DNA of 64,000 bases from a virus: positions 1-64,000 of IMG/VR virus record IMGVR_UViG_3300020735_000007, one strand, 5' to 3'. The notes beneath the pieces were generated by a model, which was given only the letters and a program-made list of their open reading frames with translations, was not told the DNA's origin and made no database searches. The position numbers were made by a program, and so were the translations under genes. Shown here in pieces: positions 17,234 to 26,044 of the stretch (position 1 is its first letter; every line of letters starts with the position of its first letter).

Positions 17234-17880
17234 TAACCCTCATCGATCCAAGTAATTAGATGAAGTTCAGCCTTCTCACCATATAACTTTTTGAAAGAGT
17301 CATAAATGGCCTTACCTTCATCTGTGAGGTCATCATAAGTGCAACGGAAGTAATCTCGTTCACCCTTACACCATGTCCCACCAGATGAGCCTAAAATCAC
17401 AGAAGCCAGCAGAGGAACGCTACGTTCTCGCACATTACGAGGCTTCCCCTTGTCATAAAAATTTGGGAAAAAATACTTGGTGGCAAAAGCCTTATCAGCG
17501 GTCATCTCTTCCCATTCAGCATCAAGTTGGGGGTAATAGGGAACCCATTCATCCTTCAAAGTATCTGTTCCAGCCATTCCCTCCTGATATTCAAGAGAAG
17601 TATTACCACCACCAAAACAAACTACAAACATGTCTTCCCACCAATTTTCAATGGAAGAACGTTTCTCAATCGCTACAAGCTGGACATACATTCCACCTGT
17701 GGCTTCATTCTTGTAATCAATCCCACCAAGAAAGACTTCACCTTCTACTGGGAAATTCACGCAACCTGAACGATACTCTGACTTCTTTCGCTTACTGCCA
17801 GAATCATCATACTCATCTCGCGCATCTGGCTTAACAAATGTTTCAACTGGTTTGACTTCCTTCTTAGCTTTCTTGCTCAT
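17233..17880 (-). CDS. Hypothetical protein, 215 aa
   Basis: A lysine-rich N-terminus (about 35 residues, probably disordered) precedes a beta-rich body. AGGAGG lies 6 bases before the ATG. It overlaps both neighbours slightly, within an operon with the phosphoesterase at 17864. No motif recognised. Confidence 0.65.
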   Translation of the reverse strand: MSKKAKKEVKPVETFVKPDARDEYDDSGSKRKKSEYRSGCVNFPVEGEVFLGGIDYKNEATGGMYVQLVAIEKRSSIENWWEDMFVVCFGGGNTSLEYQEGMAGTDTLKDEWVPYYPQLDAEWEEMTADKAFATKYFFPNFYDKGKPRNVRERSVPLLASVILGSSGGTWCKGERDYFRCTYDDLTDEGKAIYDSFKKLYGEKAELHLITWIDEG

Positions 17881-18487
17881 TTTGAACCTCCTGTGATTGC
17901 TCTAGCATAAGCTGCTGAACGGCTGCAATCTCTACCGGACAGAAGTTCCAAACATCAACTCCACAATTGATTTGTTTTCCCTTAATCTTCCAACCAGTAT
18001 GAACATGACCATGAAGTAACCAAAGATTATTGTTCTCAGGCTGAAACTCTTGATAACGCCCTTCATAAGAATGATCTTTGTAGGAAGGATCGGCATAAGG
18101 GAAATGGTGTAAAAGAATCGATTGCCCATGAGGACCAAGCATAAGCTCAATACTAGGTATAATTAGAGAGAAATACTTACGGTACTCTTGATACCAAGTC
18201 TCCCGAATATCCTCTCGCTTATGCTTATAGTAAGGAGAGCAGCGATCATGATTACCAGCGATAAGGATCTTAACCCCATTCATCCTATCAACTAAAGGAA
18301 GGGAATCAGCAATCTTACCCATAGCTACATCACCCAGGAAATATACGGTATCCATAGGATTAACGAGATTATTATGATTGGCAATCAGAGCTTCGTTCAT
18401 TTCATCCACGGAGCCAAAAGGACGATCACACATCTCAATTATGCGTTCATGGCCGAAATGGAGATCTGATGTTAGAAAAACACTCAT
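17864..18487 (-). CDS. Calcineurin-like metallophosphoesterase, 207 aa
   Basis: SDLHFGH, FLGDVAMG, IAGNHD, LLHHFPY and LHGHVHTG give the complete metal-binding set of the superfamily. The DLHFGH start and GHVHTGWK end resemble the compact phosphoesterase group found in many phages and bacteria. It is under the promoter at 18508-18538. One of four phosphoesterases in this window. Confidence 0.88.
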   Translation of the reverse strand: MSVFLTSDLHFGHERIIEMCDRPFGSVDEMNEALIANHNNLVNPMDTVYFLGDVAMGKIADSLPLVDRMNGVKILIAGNHDRCSPYYKHKREDIRETWYQEYRKYFSLIIPSIELMLGPHGQSILLHHFPYADPSYKDHSYEGRYQEFQPENNNLWLLHGHVHTGWKIKGKQINCGVDVWNFCPVEIAAVQQLMLEQSQEVQNEQES

Positions 18488-18507
18488 ATATAAACTCCCT
18501 CATAGGT

Positions 18508-18538
18508 ATTATACCGAAAATGAAGGAGTTTGTAGTAA
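18508..18538 (-). promoter_or_regulatory. Promoter, TTACTA-19 bp-TATAAT
   Basis: Minus-strand TTACTACAAA, 19 bp, TATAAT. A weaker match to the conserved upstream box but with the same spacing. It lies 20 bases before the start of the 17864-18487 gene. Confidence 0.5.
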
Positions 18539-18545
18539 ACTATTT

Positions 18546-19094
18546 TCACTTGCTTAAAAAAACAAAAGGAGGGGCTACTCCTACAGCATATTCTGAGGCG
18601 GCTTCAAGAGCGGCTTCGATTCTAGCCTTGGGAGTCATAGACTTTGATGCTTTAACAGAAGCATATAAGGCCCCTAATGCCACAGCGGAACCGGAACCAA
18701 TAGCAGCGTAGTCCATATTGGGTTCTCCAATATTCCAATCGCCCTCTAAAACGTACAGCTTACCTTTATAGCCGATTAAAGCACTTCCATCGAAAGATTC
18801 TTCATTATCTTCTATTTTAGTGTACCCCTCACTCTTACATACAGTTCTGAGAGCATCCACCCAATCTGTGACTAAAAACTCAAAATCTTCTTTGTCAGAT
18901 CTTTGAGCGGGAGGATCAAATTTAAAACGAAAAAGGTTACCAAATCTCCATGAGCCGCTATACCCTAAAAGCATATCATGGGATTCAAACACTTTAGCAT
19001 CTTTTCTTCCATATTTTTCAGACACATCAGAGGAGCAAGAATCTGCCCCCATATATATTTTACCATTAAGAGCTATTCCTACAACGCAAGTCAT
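18546..19094 (-). CDS. Proteasome-beta/HslV-like Ntn hydrolase, 182 aa
   Basis: Removing the initiator methionine exposes Thr1. Counting from it, Asp17 (in MGADSC) and Lys33 (in DAKVF) fall exactly where the proteasome and HslV active site needs them, and an IGSGSAVALGAL segment matches the later glycine-serine strand. This makes a threonine peptidase of the T1 type likely. The start at 19094 is set by AGAGG and by the need for Thr at position 2; an ATG 11 codons upstream would bury it. No HslU or proteasome ATPase is visible in the window. Confidence 0.8.
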   Translation of the reverse strand: MTCVVGIALNGKIYMGADSCSSDVSEKYGRKDAKVFESHDMLLGYSGSWRFGNLFRFKFDPPAQRSDKEDFEFLVTDWVDALRTVCKSEGYTKIEDNEESFDGSALIGYKGKLYVLEGDWNIGEPNMDYAAIGSGSAVALGALYASVKASKSMTPKARIEAALEAASEYAVGVAPPFVFLSK

Positions 19095-19095
19095 G

Positions 19096-20241
19096 TCAGC
19101 CTCTAGTATAGAATTTACCTGCCACACAGATCATTTCATCAGTGAAAATGAAATGTTCGGGTTGGCATTGTTTGGTTTTAGTATCAATATGCCAAAGACA
19201 GAAAGATTGGTGAGACTTGTTCATACGTTCTTGATACTCAAAGTCAATCTTTGCCATGCAACCCATATTCACCGCATGAATGGGGCCAACGATTAGATTG
19301 GCACTGGAGTCCATCTTAGTCCTGTGAGTATGCCCGTAGCAAACTGAGAGGCCAAAAGTTTGGAGGCCATGGTGGTCTACTACTAGTGAATTGTAGTAAA
19401 TTTTATAGTTGGTCTTGATCTCAGACCTCTTTTCAGCAGGGGTAAAGGCACTTAGATCAAATCTAGAAACTAGCTTGATGTTGAATTCCTTCAACCCAAG
19501 GAGATCTTCTAGAGTAAGATCCATAACATCAGATAGCAATACCCTCATATTAGCACATTTATTAGCTAGATATTTAAGGATGCGGAGATCATGGTTGCCA
19601 ATAATAAAGTCAATTTGAGTAGTTGGGCAAACTTCTCTCAAGGGCTTAAAAATCTTTTCTTTAACAAAATCAGAGGCTTCCTTGATGCTATATTGACGAG
19701 GATCTTGATCAAATCTGGAGAACTCTGCCTCATCATAAACATCCCCTGCTAAAACAATAACATCTGGCTGGACTCTGGCGGCGGTATCAAGAAAAACTGA
19801 CCAACAGAAGGGATCTAGCTGCTTATCATGAAGGTCTGAGCAAATTAAGATTTTCTTAAAACGCTCCCCGTTTTCGGGGGGAAGCGTATAGTTACCAACC
19901 CAAGGATCAATTTCATCTTTTTGAAATTGACGATATAAATCTAGATGGGCATGTTTAGCCACATCACGTTCAACTCCATGCTGGAAGCGATTGAGTTCCA
20001 GCCCTGCTTGCCTTCTCGCCTCTAACCATGTACCAAAATATTTGTTCCAAGTGCCATCAGAGTACTTACCATAAATACGATAGAAATTACGAGTAATATG
20101 CTTAGTCGGGTAATCTTCCTGCACTCTGCGAATATCTGCTACTACCTCTGCTTCCGTAGCCAAGGGGTCATACTTCTTGGCTTTTTCTGATAATAACGCC
20201 ACTTCGCTCATGGCTAACTTCTTTTCCTTAGGATCTGTCAT
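19096..20241 (-). CDS. Metallophosphoesterase with an N-terminal HNH-associated repeat, 381 aa
   Basis: Residues 30-85 contain a homing-endonuclease-associated repeat-like motif (YGKYSDGTWNKYFGTWLEAR), probably DNA-binding. A calcineurin-like domain follows: CSDLHDKQ, LAGDVYDEAEF, IIGNHDLR, VVDHHG and CYGHTHRTK. The architecture suggests a phosphoesterase acting on DNA or at DNA sites. GGGAG precedes the ATG, and its leader contains a GTGGGC/GCCCAC hairpin at about 20258-20277. Confidence 0.8.
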   Translation of the reverse strand: MTDPKEKKLAMSEVALLSEKAKKYDPLATEAEVVADIRRVQEDYPTKHITRNFYRIYGKYSDGTWNKYFGTWLEARRQAGLELNRFQHGVERDVAKHAHLDLYRQFQKDEIDPWVGNYTLPPENGERFKKILICSDLHDKQLDPFCWSVFLDTAARVQPDVIVLAGDVYDEAEFSRFDQDPRQYSIKEASDFVKEKIFKPLREVCPTTQIDFIIGNHDLRILKYLANKCANMRVLLSDVMDLTLEDLLGLKEFNIKLVSRFDLSAFTPAEKRSEIKTNYKIYYNSLVVDHHGLQTFGLSVCYGHTHRTKMDSSANLIVGPIHAVNMGCMAKIDFEYQERMNKSHQSFCLWHIDTKTKQCQPEHFIFTDEMICVAGKFYTRG

Positions 20242-20314
20242 CTACACTCCCGGTGAAAGTGGGCACACCTACGCCCACATAAGAACTTAAAAGTCAAAAA
20301 GTGAAGATATGACT

Positions 20315-20698
20315 TTACCCTCTTAATTCATGATACTGAAAATCCTCACCCAAAATTGACTTCCACTCCAGGGGAAAGTGGCAATTTTTAGGTGCATTGA
20401 GGAACATCGGGGCTATTTGTTCATCAGTGTAACCCGCAAGTCCACACCCGATTCTAGTTACATCAAATGTAAGATTTTGACTTCTTCGGGCAAATTGAAT
20501 AAACTGCCTAACATACTCTTTAATAGAATTGAGAGGAAGGGGTTTTAGATTCCCATCTTTAGTTGGGATACCATAACTAGAGCCTTGCATCCCGTTTCCC
20601 TTCCCAAAAATAGCACCATGATGGTCCACAGCATACTTAGCGGCACCCGCTCCGTGGCGTCCTATCTCGTTAGATCCAAAAGTAAATATATTTGTCAT
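20315..20698 (-). CDS. A1S_2505-family phage non-structural protein, 127 aa
   Basis: FTFGSNEIGRHGAGAAKYA, GNGMQGSSYGIPTKD and RIGCGLAGYTDEQIAPMF are the hallmark blocks of this phage family, which looks related to macro-type or ADP-ribose-binding folds. It is full length. Function is unproven; a nucleotide or ADP-ribose ligand is suggested by fold only. It sits alone between two longer genes. Confidence 0.8.
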   Translation of the reverse strand: MTNIFTFGSNEIGRHGAGAAKYAVDHHGAIFGKGNGMQGSSYGIPTKDGNLKPLPLNSIKEYVRQFIQFARRSQNLTFDVTRIGCGLAGYTDEQIAPMFLNAPKNCHFPLEWKSILGEDFQYHELRG

Positions 20699-20728
20699 AA
20701 GGCATTCCTTCCTTTTTTAAAAAAAATT

Positions 20729-21955
20729 TCAGGTATTCAGGATATCTCTAGCAATAGAGCCGGTGCGATTAAAACGAGTAGCATTTTTTATACGAACTAC
20801 TATTTCTTCGGTTATTTCATTGTCAAGATCATCCAAATAAGGTTGGATAAGTTCCATGGTGGCTTGATCGTTATGCTGTTCAGCTTCCACATAGATAGTA
20901 AATAATTCTAGACGAAATGGGTTGCGCTTTAAAGCTACAATTTGTTTTTCTTCTATGGTGAGTTCTCTGTCAACTTCTTCTTCTTCTGTTACTGTTAAGG
21001 GTAATAGAGAGCCATCTTTTAAAAGTGAAATAGTAGCCTTAGATGCTGTAGAGAGAATATTAAGCTCTTTCTCTAATCTCTTTTCAAAAGGAATCTGACA
21101 TTGCTGTCTCGCATAATTCATTATACTTGTTGTTGCGGTATAGAGTTTATCAAAAGGTGTTGAATAAAGGAGTTTAAGGATATGGTCAACCTCCCAATCA
21201 GTCAATTGATAATTTCTTTCTAATTGATCTTTTAATCCAGTCTTTTCTAAAATTTTAGCCGCAGTCACTTTCAATGAAGAGCGGAAAGTTAAGGCTCTTT
21301 CTAGCATATCAACTTCAGCATAAACAATAGGGGCAGTTTCAATATTTGTCATATTAGTAGGATCGGCTTTTTCCCCTGTTTCAAGGTGTATCCACTCTTG
21401 AACCAAAGCTATTTCGGCAAAATCATCGATTAATCCAAGAAGATCTGCTTTGAAAAGATAAAACAGTCGTTGCGCTCTCTTATTAGGTAGCCCTTCTTTA
21501 TTATCAAAATAATTAGGACATTCTTGACGAATGAACTTCCAAATAACTTCTTCCGATTGGTCTTTAAAGCTTTTTGGGTCTAATCCAGCATCAGAGACAA
21601 TTCCATGAAAATAGCGACCTTCCCCTAAAATTTCAGAATAAGTCTCTAGTTCTGACATAGAGGAACTAAGAATAGAAGATCCGTCAATGTATTGTTTGCC
21701 TAATCTGGCATCCCCTCCAAAAACTGCTTGCCTATTTTCAATAAAATAATTTTCAAGAGTTTCAAAACGTGGGTCCATAATCATATTCCATGTGGGACCA
21801 AGAGTTTGAACCATTCCCTTATCACCCCATAGAATATTATGAAGCACCACACAAAACTCAAATTCTTCTTGAGAAACGTGGGTGCTATCAATATAATAAA
21901 TACGTTTTTCGCTATCGTGTAAGCCTAAAAAATTTCTAATTTCGATAGAACTCAT
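20729..21955 (-). CDS. Hypothetical protein, 408 aa
   Basis: Largely helical soluble protein with no recognised motif. AAAGGAG lies 10 bases before the ATG. It follows the Ig-like protein gene after a 107-base gap that contains an imperfect ACTCC...GGAGT hairpin. It could be structural or regulatory; the sequence gives no basis to choose. Confidence 0.65.
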   Translation of the reverse strand: MSSIEIRNFLGLHDSEKRIYYIDSTHVSQEEFEFCVVLHNILWGDKGMVQTLGPTWNMIMDPRFETLENYFIENRQAVFGGDARLGKQYIDGSSILSSSMSELETYSEILGEGRYFHGIVSDAGLDPKSFKDQSEEVIWKFIRQECPNYFDNKEGLPNKRAQRLFYLFKADLLGLIDDFAEIALVQEWIHLETGEKADPTNMTNIETAPIVYAEVDMLERALTFRSSLKVTAAKILEKTGLKDQLERNYQLTDWEVDHILKLLYSTPFDKLYTATTSIMNYARQQCQIPFEKRLEKELNILSTASKATISLLKDGSLLPLTVTEEEEVDRELTIEEKQIVALKRNPFRLELFTIYVEAEQHNDQATMELIQPYLDDLDNEITEEIVVRIKNATRFNRTGSIARDILNT

Positions 21956-22062
21956 CTTAATTTAACTCCTTTAATCTTTATTACTCGTAAAATGGACAAA
22001 TTTAAACTAGAATTACTCCTACCTTAAATTTATTAATTTTAAGGAGTATGAAAAGAAAGAAC

Positions 22063-22593
22063 TTAGGACCAAGTTAACCCAAAAGTAGCGAGAACCAAGT
22101 TCAAATTAGTTATACCTACAATGTATATAGGGCCATCGGCTAAATTATTGTTAAAAATTATTTGGTATCTAATTGTACTCTCATTAACTTGAGCAATATT
22201 ATTAGCTAAGGACGCTGGATCAACTGAAACATTAATTGAGAAAACAGGGCCATTACAGAAATAAGTGCTGGAGCCTGAATCAACAACGCCAGAGCCAGTA
22301 GTTACACTTAATTTCCTAGCAGTTGGGATCACTACAGTTATAGGAAGGGAAGCAGTTAGAGTTCCTGACCCATCAGGATCTGTGACAGTCAAGACATAAG
22401 TGGTTGAAATTGTTGGAGTAATAGAGATAACTTCCCCGCTGGAAACAGGTAGAGTTTGCTGAACTTGACGAGATCCAGTGACTCCAATCAAAATACAACC
22501 AACACCGCCTGAAAAAACTGGAGTAATAGTGGTAGAAGAACCAATAGATATGCTAGATGAGCCAGCAGTAAAAGACGTAATAGTAACAGCCAT
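22063..22593 (-). CDS. Ig-like (PKD/BIg-type) surface protein, 176 aa
   Basis: Serine/threonine-rich beta-sandwich sequence with the spacing of a bacterial Ig-like domain (ITSFTAGSSSISIGSS... TTYVLTVTDPDGSG). Such domains decorate phage capsids, tails and fibres. The remaining 80 residues form a second beta-rich region. There is no signal peptide, as expected for a virion protein. It is away from the main structural block, so a virion role is inferred. Confidence 0.65.
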   Translation of the reverse strand: MAVTITSFTAGSSSISIGSSTTITPVFSGGVGCILIGVTGSRQVQQTLPVSSGEVISITPTISTTYVLTVTDPDGSGTLTASLPITVVIPTARKLSVTTGSGVVDSGSSTYFCNGPVFSINVSVDPASLANNIAQVNESTIRYQIIFNNNLADGPIYIVGITNLNLVLATFGLTWS

Positions 22594-22614
22594 TTGTAGA
22601 CTCCTGAGTTATCC

Positions 22615-22854
22615 TTAATCCAAATCCGTCATTTCTAGGTGAAGAAGGGAAAGGGCTTCATTCAAGAGTTCTAAAGTCGTAAAACGAAATTCTTGTTTTC
22701 CTCCTAATGATTCAACCGTAAGAATAAAATGAGCAGAAGTTGGAGCAACCTTTACAGAAGTAATATGTTCGGCTCTAACACCCACAGTGCCTTTTGGGCA
22801 GAACCATCCTCTGAGAGAAGTCGAGGCAGATTGAGCTAAATGTAATGTCGCCAT
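22615..22854 (-). CDS. Hypothetical protein, 79 aa
   Basis: The start at 22854 is chosen for its AAGGA site; an ATG nine codons upstream lies inside the preceding gene. A short beta-rich sequence ends in an acidic tail (LHLEMTDLD). It sits between the Ig-like gene and a very small helical gene, probably in one transcript. Confidence 0.6.
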   Translation of the reverse strand: MATLHLAQSASTSLRGWFCPKGTVGVRAEHITSVKVAPTSAHFILTVESLGGKQEFRFTTLELLNEALSLLHLEMTDLD

Positions 22855-22855
22855 A

Positions 22856-23020
22856 TTATAATTCCTTAAGTAAATCTTCAAGAGCCAAAACTAATTCCTC
22901 TGCGGCTTCTTTATTTGGCTCATTTTTGACAAGTAGCGTAATGGCCCCCACCGCTTCCTTGTCATCCCTAAAAAGAATGTTATTTTTAAGGCGTTGCTTC
23001 ATTTCTTCCGTAAGTGCCAT
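22856..23020 (-). CDS. Small helical protein, 54 aa
   Basis: AGGAGG lies 6 bases before the second of two tandem ATG codons, which is taken as the start. The sequence is an acidic amphipathic helical protein (MALTEEMKQRLKNNILF ... ELVLALEDLLKEL). Unknown role. It lies just downstream of the DNA ligase gene. Confidence 0.6.
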   Translation of the reverse strand: MALTEEMKQRLKNNILFRDDKEAVGAITLLVKNEPNKEAAEELVLALEDLLKEL

Positions 23021-23054
23021 CATTGGCCTCCTATAAATGTTATTACTGTTAAAA

Positions 23055-25208
23055 TTATAAATCATCCCATTCTGTTTCAAACTTCCCTTCGGTTTTTTCC
23101 ATAACCATACCATTAGCAGTCAATATTTTTTCCAGCCAATCTTGATGAAGAAGTGGTATATTCAACTCTCTGGCCTTAGCTAATTTTGATTGCCCCGCTC
23201 CCTCTCCAACTAACAAATGAGTAAGTTTTTTACTAACCCCACTCTTCATCTGTGCGCCTAAAGAAGTGAGCATCTTGGAAAGAGGATCTCGTTCAGTAGG
23301 GAACTCTCCTGTAATGCATATAGCATAGCCAGCAAGAGGGAGCAACTTAGATGGATCAGCCTGTGGTGCTAAAATAGATTTAGGACGAACTCCATATTCA
23401 TAAAGAGCTTTGCAAGTTTCTGTAATACGAGGAAGTGCTTTACGAATCTCAGCTTCTTTCTTATCTCCAATTCCTTCAATCAAAGAGTAATCTCCTTTTG
23501 AAAGAATGGAAGGAAGAATATCCATGTCCTTCTCTCCGAGTCTGAAGTGGGTAGAGAGCAACTTAGAGAGAGATTTAGCAATTCCTGGAATACCTAATGC
23601 AGCTAGCCAACGATCCCAATCTCTAGTCTTAACTTTTTCTAGAGATTTGCACATTTTAATAAGTAGGACTCCTGAGTAACCCATTCTTGTAAGTCTATTC
23701 AAAATTATTTCTTCGCCCTTAGCTTGAATTCCTTCTAAAGTCCTATTAGAAAAATCGAATAAATCAGGAAGACTGGTAATGTAACCATCTTTAATCAATT
23801 GGGTGATAGTTTCAGGACCAAGTTCGTCTATCTCCAACATATCTCTACCCGCTACATATTCTAAGTAAGCAGCGAGGCGACCTGGACATTTATCATTAGT
23901 GCAAGAATGAGTTAGAATACCCGATTTAACATCTGCTTCCACTGTAATGTTTTCCCCACAAGCAGGGCAAGAAGTCGGCTCTAAAATAGGAATTGAAGTT
24001 TGATAAGTAGCTACAACTTCATTAAGATAAGGAATAACCTCACCACCACGCGAGATGGCAACCTTATCTCCAATCTTTACCCCCTTTTGAGTAATCCATG
24101 AAAAATTATTCAAATTAATCTTACTAACCGTAGCTCCCGAAACATTAACGGGAGTTACCGAAGCAACAGGGGTTAACCCTCCAGAGCGACCAACATACCA
24201 AGTCACCGCCTCCAAAGTAGTTTCCACTAATTGAGAAGGATATTTCCAAGCAAAGGCCCAACGAGGGGTAGTTGTCTTTAGACCAGCTTCCTTACGAAGT
24301 TTTACGGAAGCTAGCTTAATCACATAACCATCTGTCCCAATTCCGCAACCTTTGTGAAGAACTGTATCCCGATAAGTTTTAAGATAGCCATCAATCGCTG
24401 TAATCAAAGTGTCAGCAGTATAGAAAGTAGCGTCAAAAGGTTTAGGGAAAGTCCCTGAAGTTAGACAAAAATACTCAATAGAATGGTGTGCAAAATCTCC
24501 CGATAAATTTTTCTTGGTCAAAAATTCATCGGAAATACCCTCCACTTGCCAAGGATAAAATTGTAACCCTCTAGACTTAACTAGTTCAAGATCTTGGAGT
24601 TTCATAGTACCAGCGGCCAAATTACGAGGGGAGGCAAATTTCTTTTCTGACGAAGCATTAATCTTTTCAAATTGAGCTTGAGACATAAAGACCTCCCCTC
24701 TAACTTCCACTAAAGATTCAGGATAGAATTCTTGGGGGAGGGTAGCGGGGATGGCTCCAGAGGCCAACATAACTTTAGTAACATCTTCTCCATATTGACC
24801 ATCACCGCGAGTAACTGCCTTAACCAATTGGCGATTAATGTAATGGCAAGACAGGGAGGCACCATCAATCTTTGGCTCTACAACAAAAGCTGTCCCTTCT
24901 GGAAACTGAGCGCACCATAGTTTAACATCATCAAATGAGTAAAGATTTTCCAAAGATAGCATTGGGGAGATGTGCTTCATGCGACCGGACTCATTAGTTA
25001 AATCAGATCCTACAGAGGTCAGCACTGTAGCTAGAGTGACAAACTCAGGCATAGCAGTAACCATCCCGCGAAGCTGCTTCTCTAAAGAATCATATTCCAC
25101 ATCGGCCATGATCGGGTTAGCGTCAGCATAATAGCTATGTCTTGCTGCAATTAACTCATTATTAATTTGAATGATTAATTCTTTTCCAACTTTCTCTGTA
25201 GTTTTCAT
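23055..25208 (-). CDS. ligA: NAD-dependent DNA ligase
   Basis: Seals nicks using NAD+. The N-terminal Ia-like region has HSYYADANPIMADVEYD, the adenylation motif is EPKIDGASL with the catalytic lysine, and an OB fold, a four-cysteine zinc finger (CPACGEN ... CTNDKCPG), helix-hairpin-helix repeats and a C-terminal BRCT domain (ICITGEF ... WLEKIL) follow in the normal order. At 717 residues it is complete. The start at 25208 overlaps the stop of the 39-aa membrane gene (ATGA), so translation is coupled. It will serve phage replication and recombination. Confidence 0.96.
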   Translation of the reverse strand: MKTTEKVGKELIIQINNELIAARHSYYADANPIMADVEYDSLEKQLRGMVTAMPEFVTLATVLTSVGSDLTNESGRMKHISPMLSLENLYSFDDVKLWCAQFPEGTAFVVEPKIDGASLSCHYINRQLVKAVTRGDGQYGEDVTKVMLASGAIPATLPQEFYPESLVEVRGEVFMSQAQFEKINASSEKKFASPRNLAAGTMKLQDLELVKSRGLQFYPWQVEGISDEFLTKKNLSGDFAHHSIEYFCLTSGTFPKPFDATFYTADTLITAIDGYLKTYRDTVLHKGCGIGTDGYVIKLASVKLRKEAGLKTTTPRWAFAWKYPSQLVETTLEAVTWYVGRSGGLTPVASVTPVNVSGATVSKINLNNFSWITQKGVKIGDKVAISRGGEVIPYLNEVVATYQTSIPILEPTSCPACGENITVEADVKSGILTHSCTNDKCPGRLAAYLEYVAGRDMLEIDELGPETITQLIKDGYITSLPDLFDFSNRTLEGIQAKGEEIILNRLTRMGYSGVLLIKMCKSLEKVKTRDWDRWLAALGIPGIAKSLSKLLSTHFRLGEKDMDILPSILSKGDYSLIEGIGDKKEAEIRKALPRITETCKALYEYGVRPKSILAPQADPSKLLPLAGYAICITGEFPTERDPLSKMLTSLGAQMKSGVSKKLTHLLVGEGAGQSKLAKARELNIPLLHQDWLEKILTANGMVMEKTEGKFETEWDDL

Positions 25209-25324
25209 AAAATACCCCATCCGAGCATAAAACATTTAACTACTGTATGAACAATAGCACCAGCTAAGATTGCGCCCCCAATGAGAGTCAACCCACTGAT
25301 AACAAACTCCCAAATCGCCTTCAT
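25205..25324 (-). CDS. Tiny membrane protein, 39 aa
   Basis: Reads MKAIWEFVISGLTLIGG and continues as a single hydrophobic helix to TGA 25205-25207, which overlaps the ligase ATG. AGGAGAT lies just before its ATG. The tight coupling to ligA makes it a credible gene. Role unknown. Confidence 0.65.
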   Translation of the reverse strand: MKAIWEFVISGLTLIGGAILAGAIVHTVVKCFMLGWGIL

Positions 25325-25355
25325 GTAATCTCCTTAGAACCTATATATCTAATAC

Positions 25356-25787
25356 TCATTCCTCAATGAGTTCCTCTGCCTCTTCACCAAAAACTCTAGT
25401 GTGTTTTCGATAAGCATTGAGCATAGGCTCAGATAGTTCGTGTTCCCATACATAATTAGTAACACAACCACATTTCAGACATCTCCACCAAAATTTAGGA
25501 GGGGAATATTTACTAAAAATCTCTTTCTTAAAAATAGTCGCGGGTAACCAAACACATTTATTGGGACGTTTACAATAGCCAGAATCCAGCCTTTTCTTGC
25601 TCTTATTCCGCCATTTTTTAAGGACTTTTGGAGAGAGATAGCCTGTGGAAAAAGCTCTCTTACTGAGGTGAGACACATCAGCCAATTCAATCAAAATGCC
25701 ATACTGATCAAGTTTATTATTCCACTTGATCCAACGTCCTGACCTACGGATTTTCTTTACTGGCTTAGGCTTCTTAAATTTTTTCAT
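25356..25787 (-). CDS. Basic Cys-containing protein, 143 aa
   Basis: The lysine/arginine-rich N-terminus (KKFKKPKPVKKIRRSGR) and a WRCLKCGCVT zinc knuckle suggest nucleic-acid binding. The C-terminus is acidic (EEAEELIEE). AGGAG lies 4 bases before the ATG. No family recognised. Confidence 0.65.
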   Translation of the reverse strand: MKKFKKPKPVKKIRRSGRWIKWNNKLDQYGILIELADVSHLSKRAFSTGYLSPKVLKKWRNKSKKRLDSGYCKRPNKCVWLPATIFKKEIFSKYSPPKFWWRCLKCGCVTNYVWEHELSEPMLNAYRKHTRVFGEEAEELIEE

Positions 25788-25794
25788 GAGACTC

Positions 25795-26040
25795 CTAGTA
25801 TTGATATTTCTTACTTCGTTTGATCTTTTCTTCTATTTTGTTTAAAAGCATCAATGGAATAAGAATGGCAAACAAAAGAATAAAAGGGGCAGTGAGGCTG
25901 AGTCCAATATAGGCTGGTATACCGATTAGAATACCAGCCTTCCATCCTTCAGTCAGACCTATCTTAATAGCTAGGGCCAAATCAACTAGCAGGAACATAG
26001 CTAGAAAAGTATAAAGGATAGACAACAGGCAGCTTTTCAT
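25795..26040 (-). CDS. Membrane protein, 81 aa
   Basis: Two or three transmembrane helices fill residues 5-65, then a basic tail (EEKIKRSKKYQY). The start at 26040 follows AAGGAG and lies 4 bases after the upstream stop; the longer reading would overlap that gene. Function unknown. Confidence 0.65.
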   Translation of the reverse strand: MKSCLLSILYTFLAMFLLVDLALAIKIGLTEGWKAGILIGIPAYIGLSLTAPFILLFAILIPLMLLNKIEEKIKRSKKYQY

Positions 26041-26044
26041 ATAT

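Noticed and set aside
20244-20312. Riboswitch or terminator before the phosphoesterase gene at 19096
   Set aside because: Two small hairpins (GTGGGC/GCCCAC and AAGTCA/TGACTT) are present but match no known riboswitch and lack a T-run.
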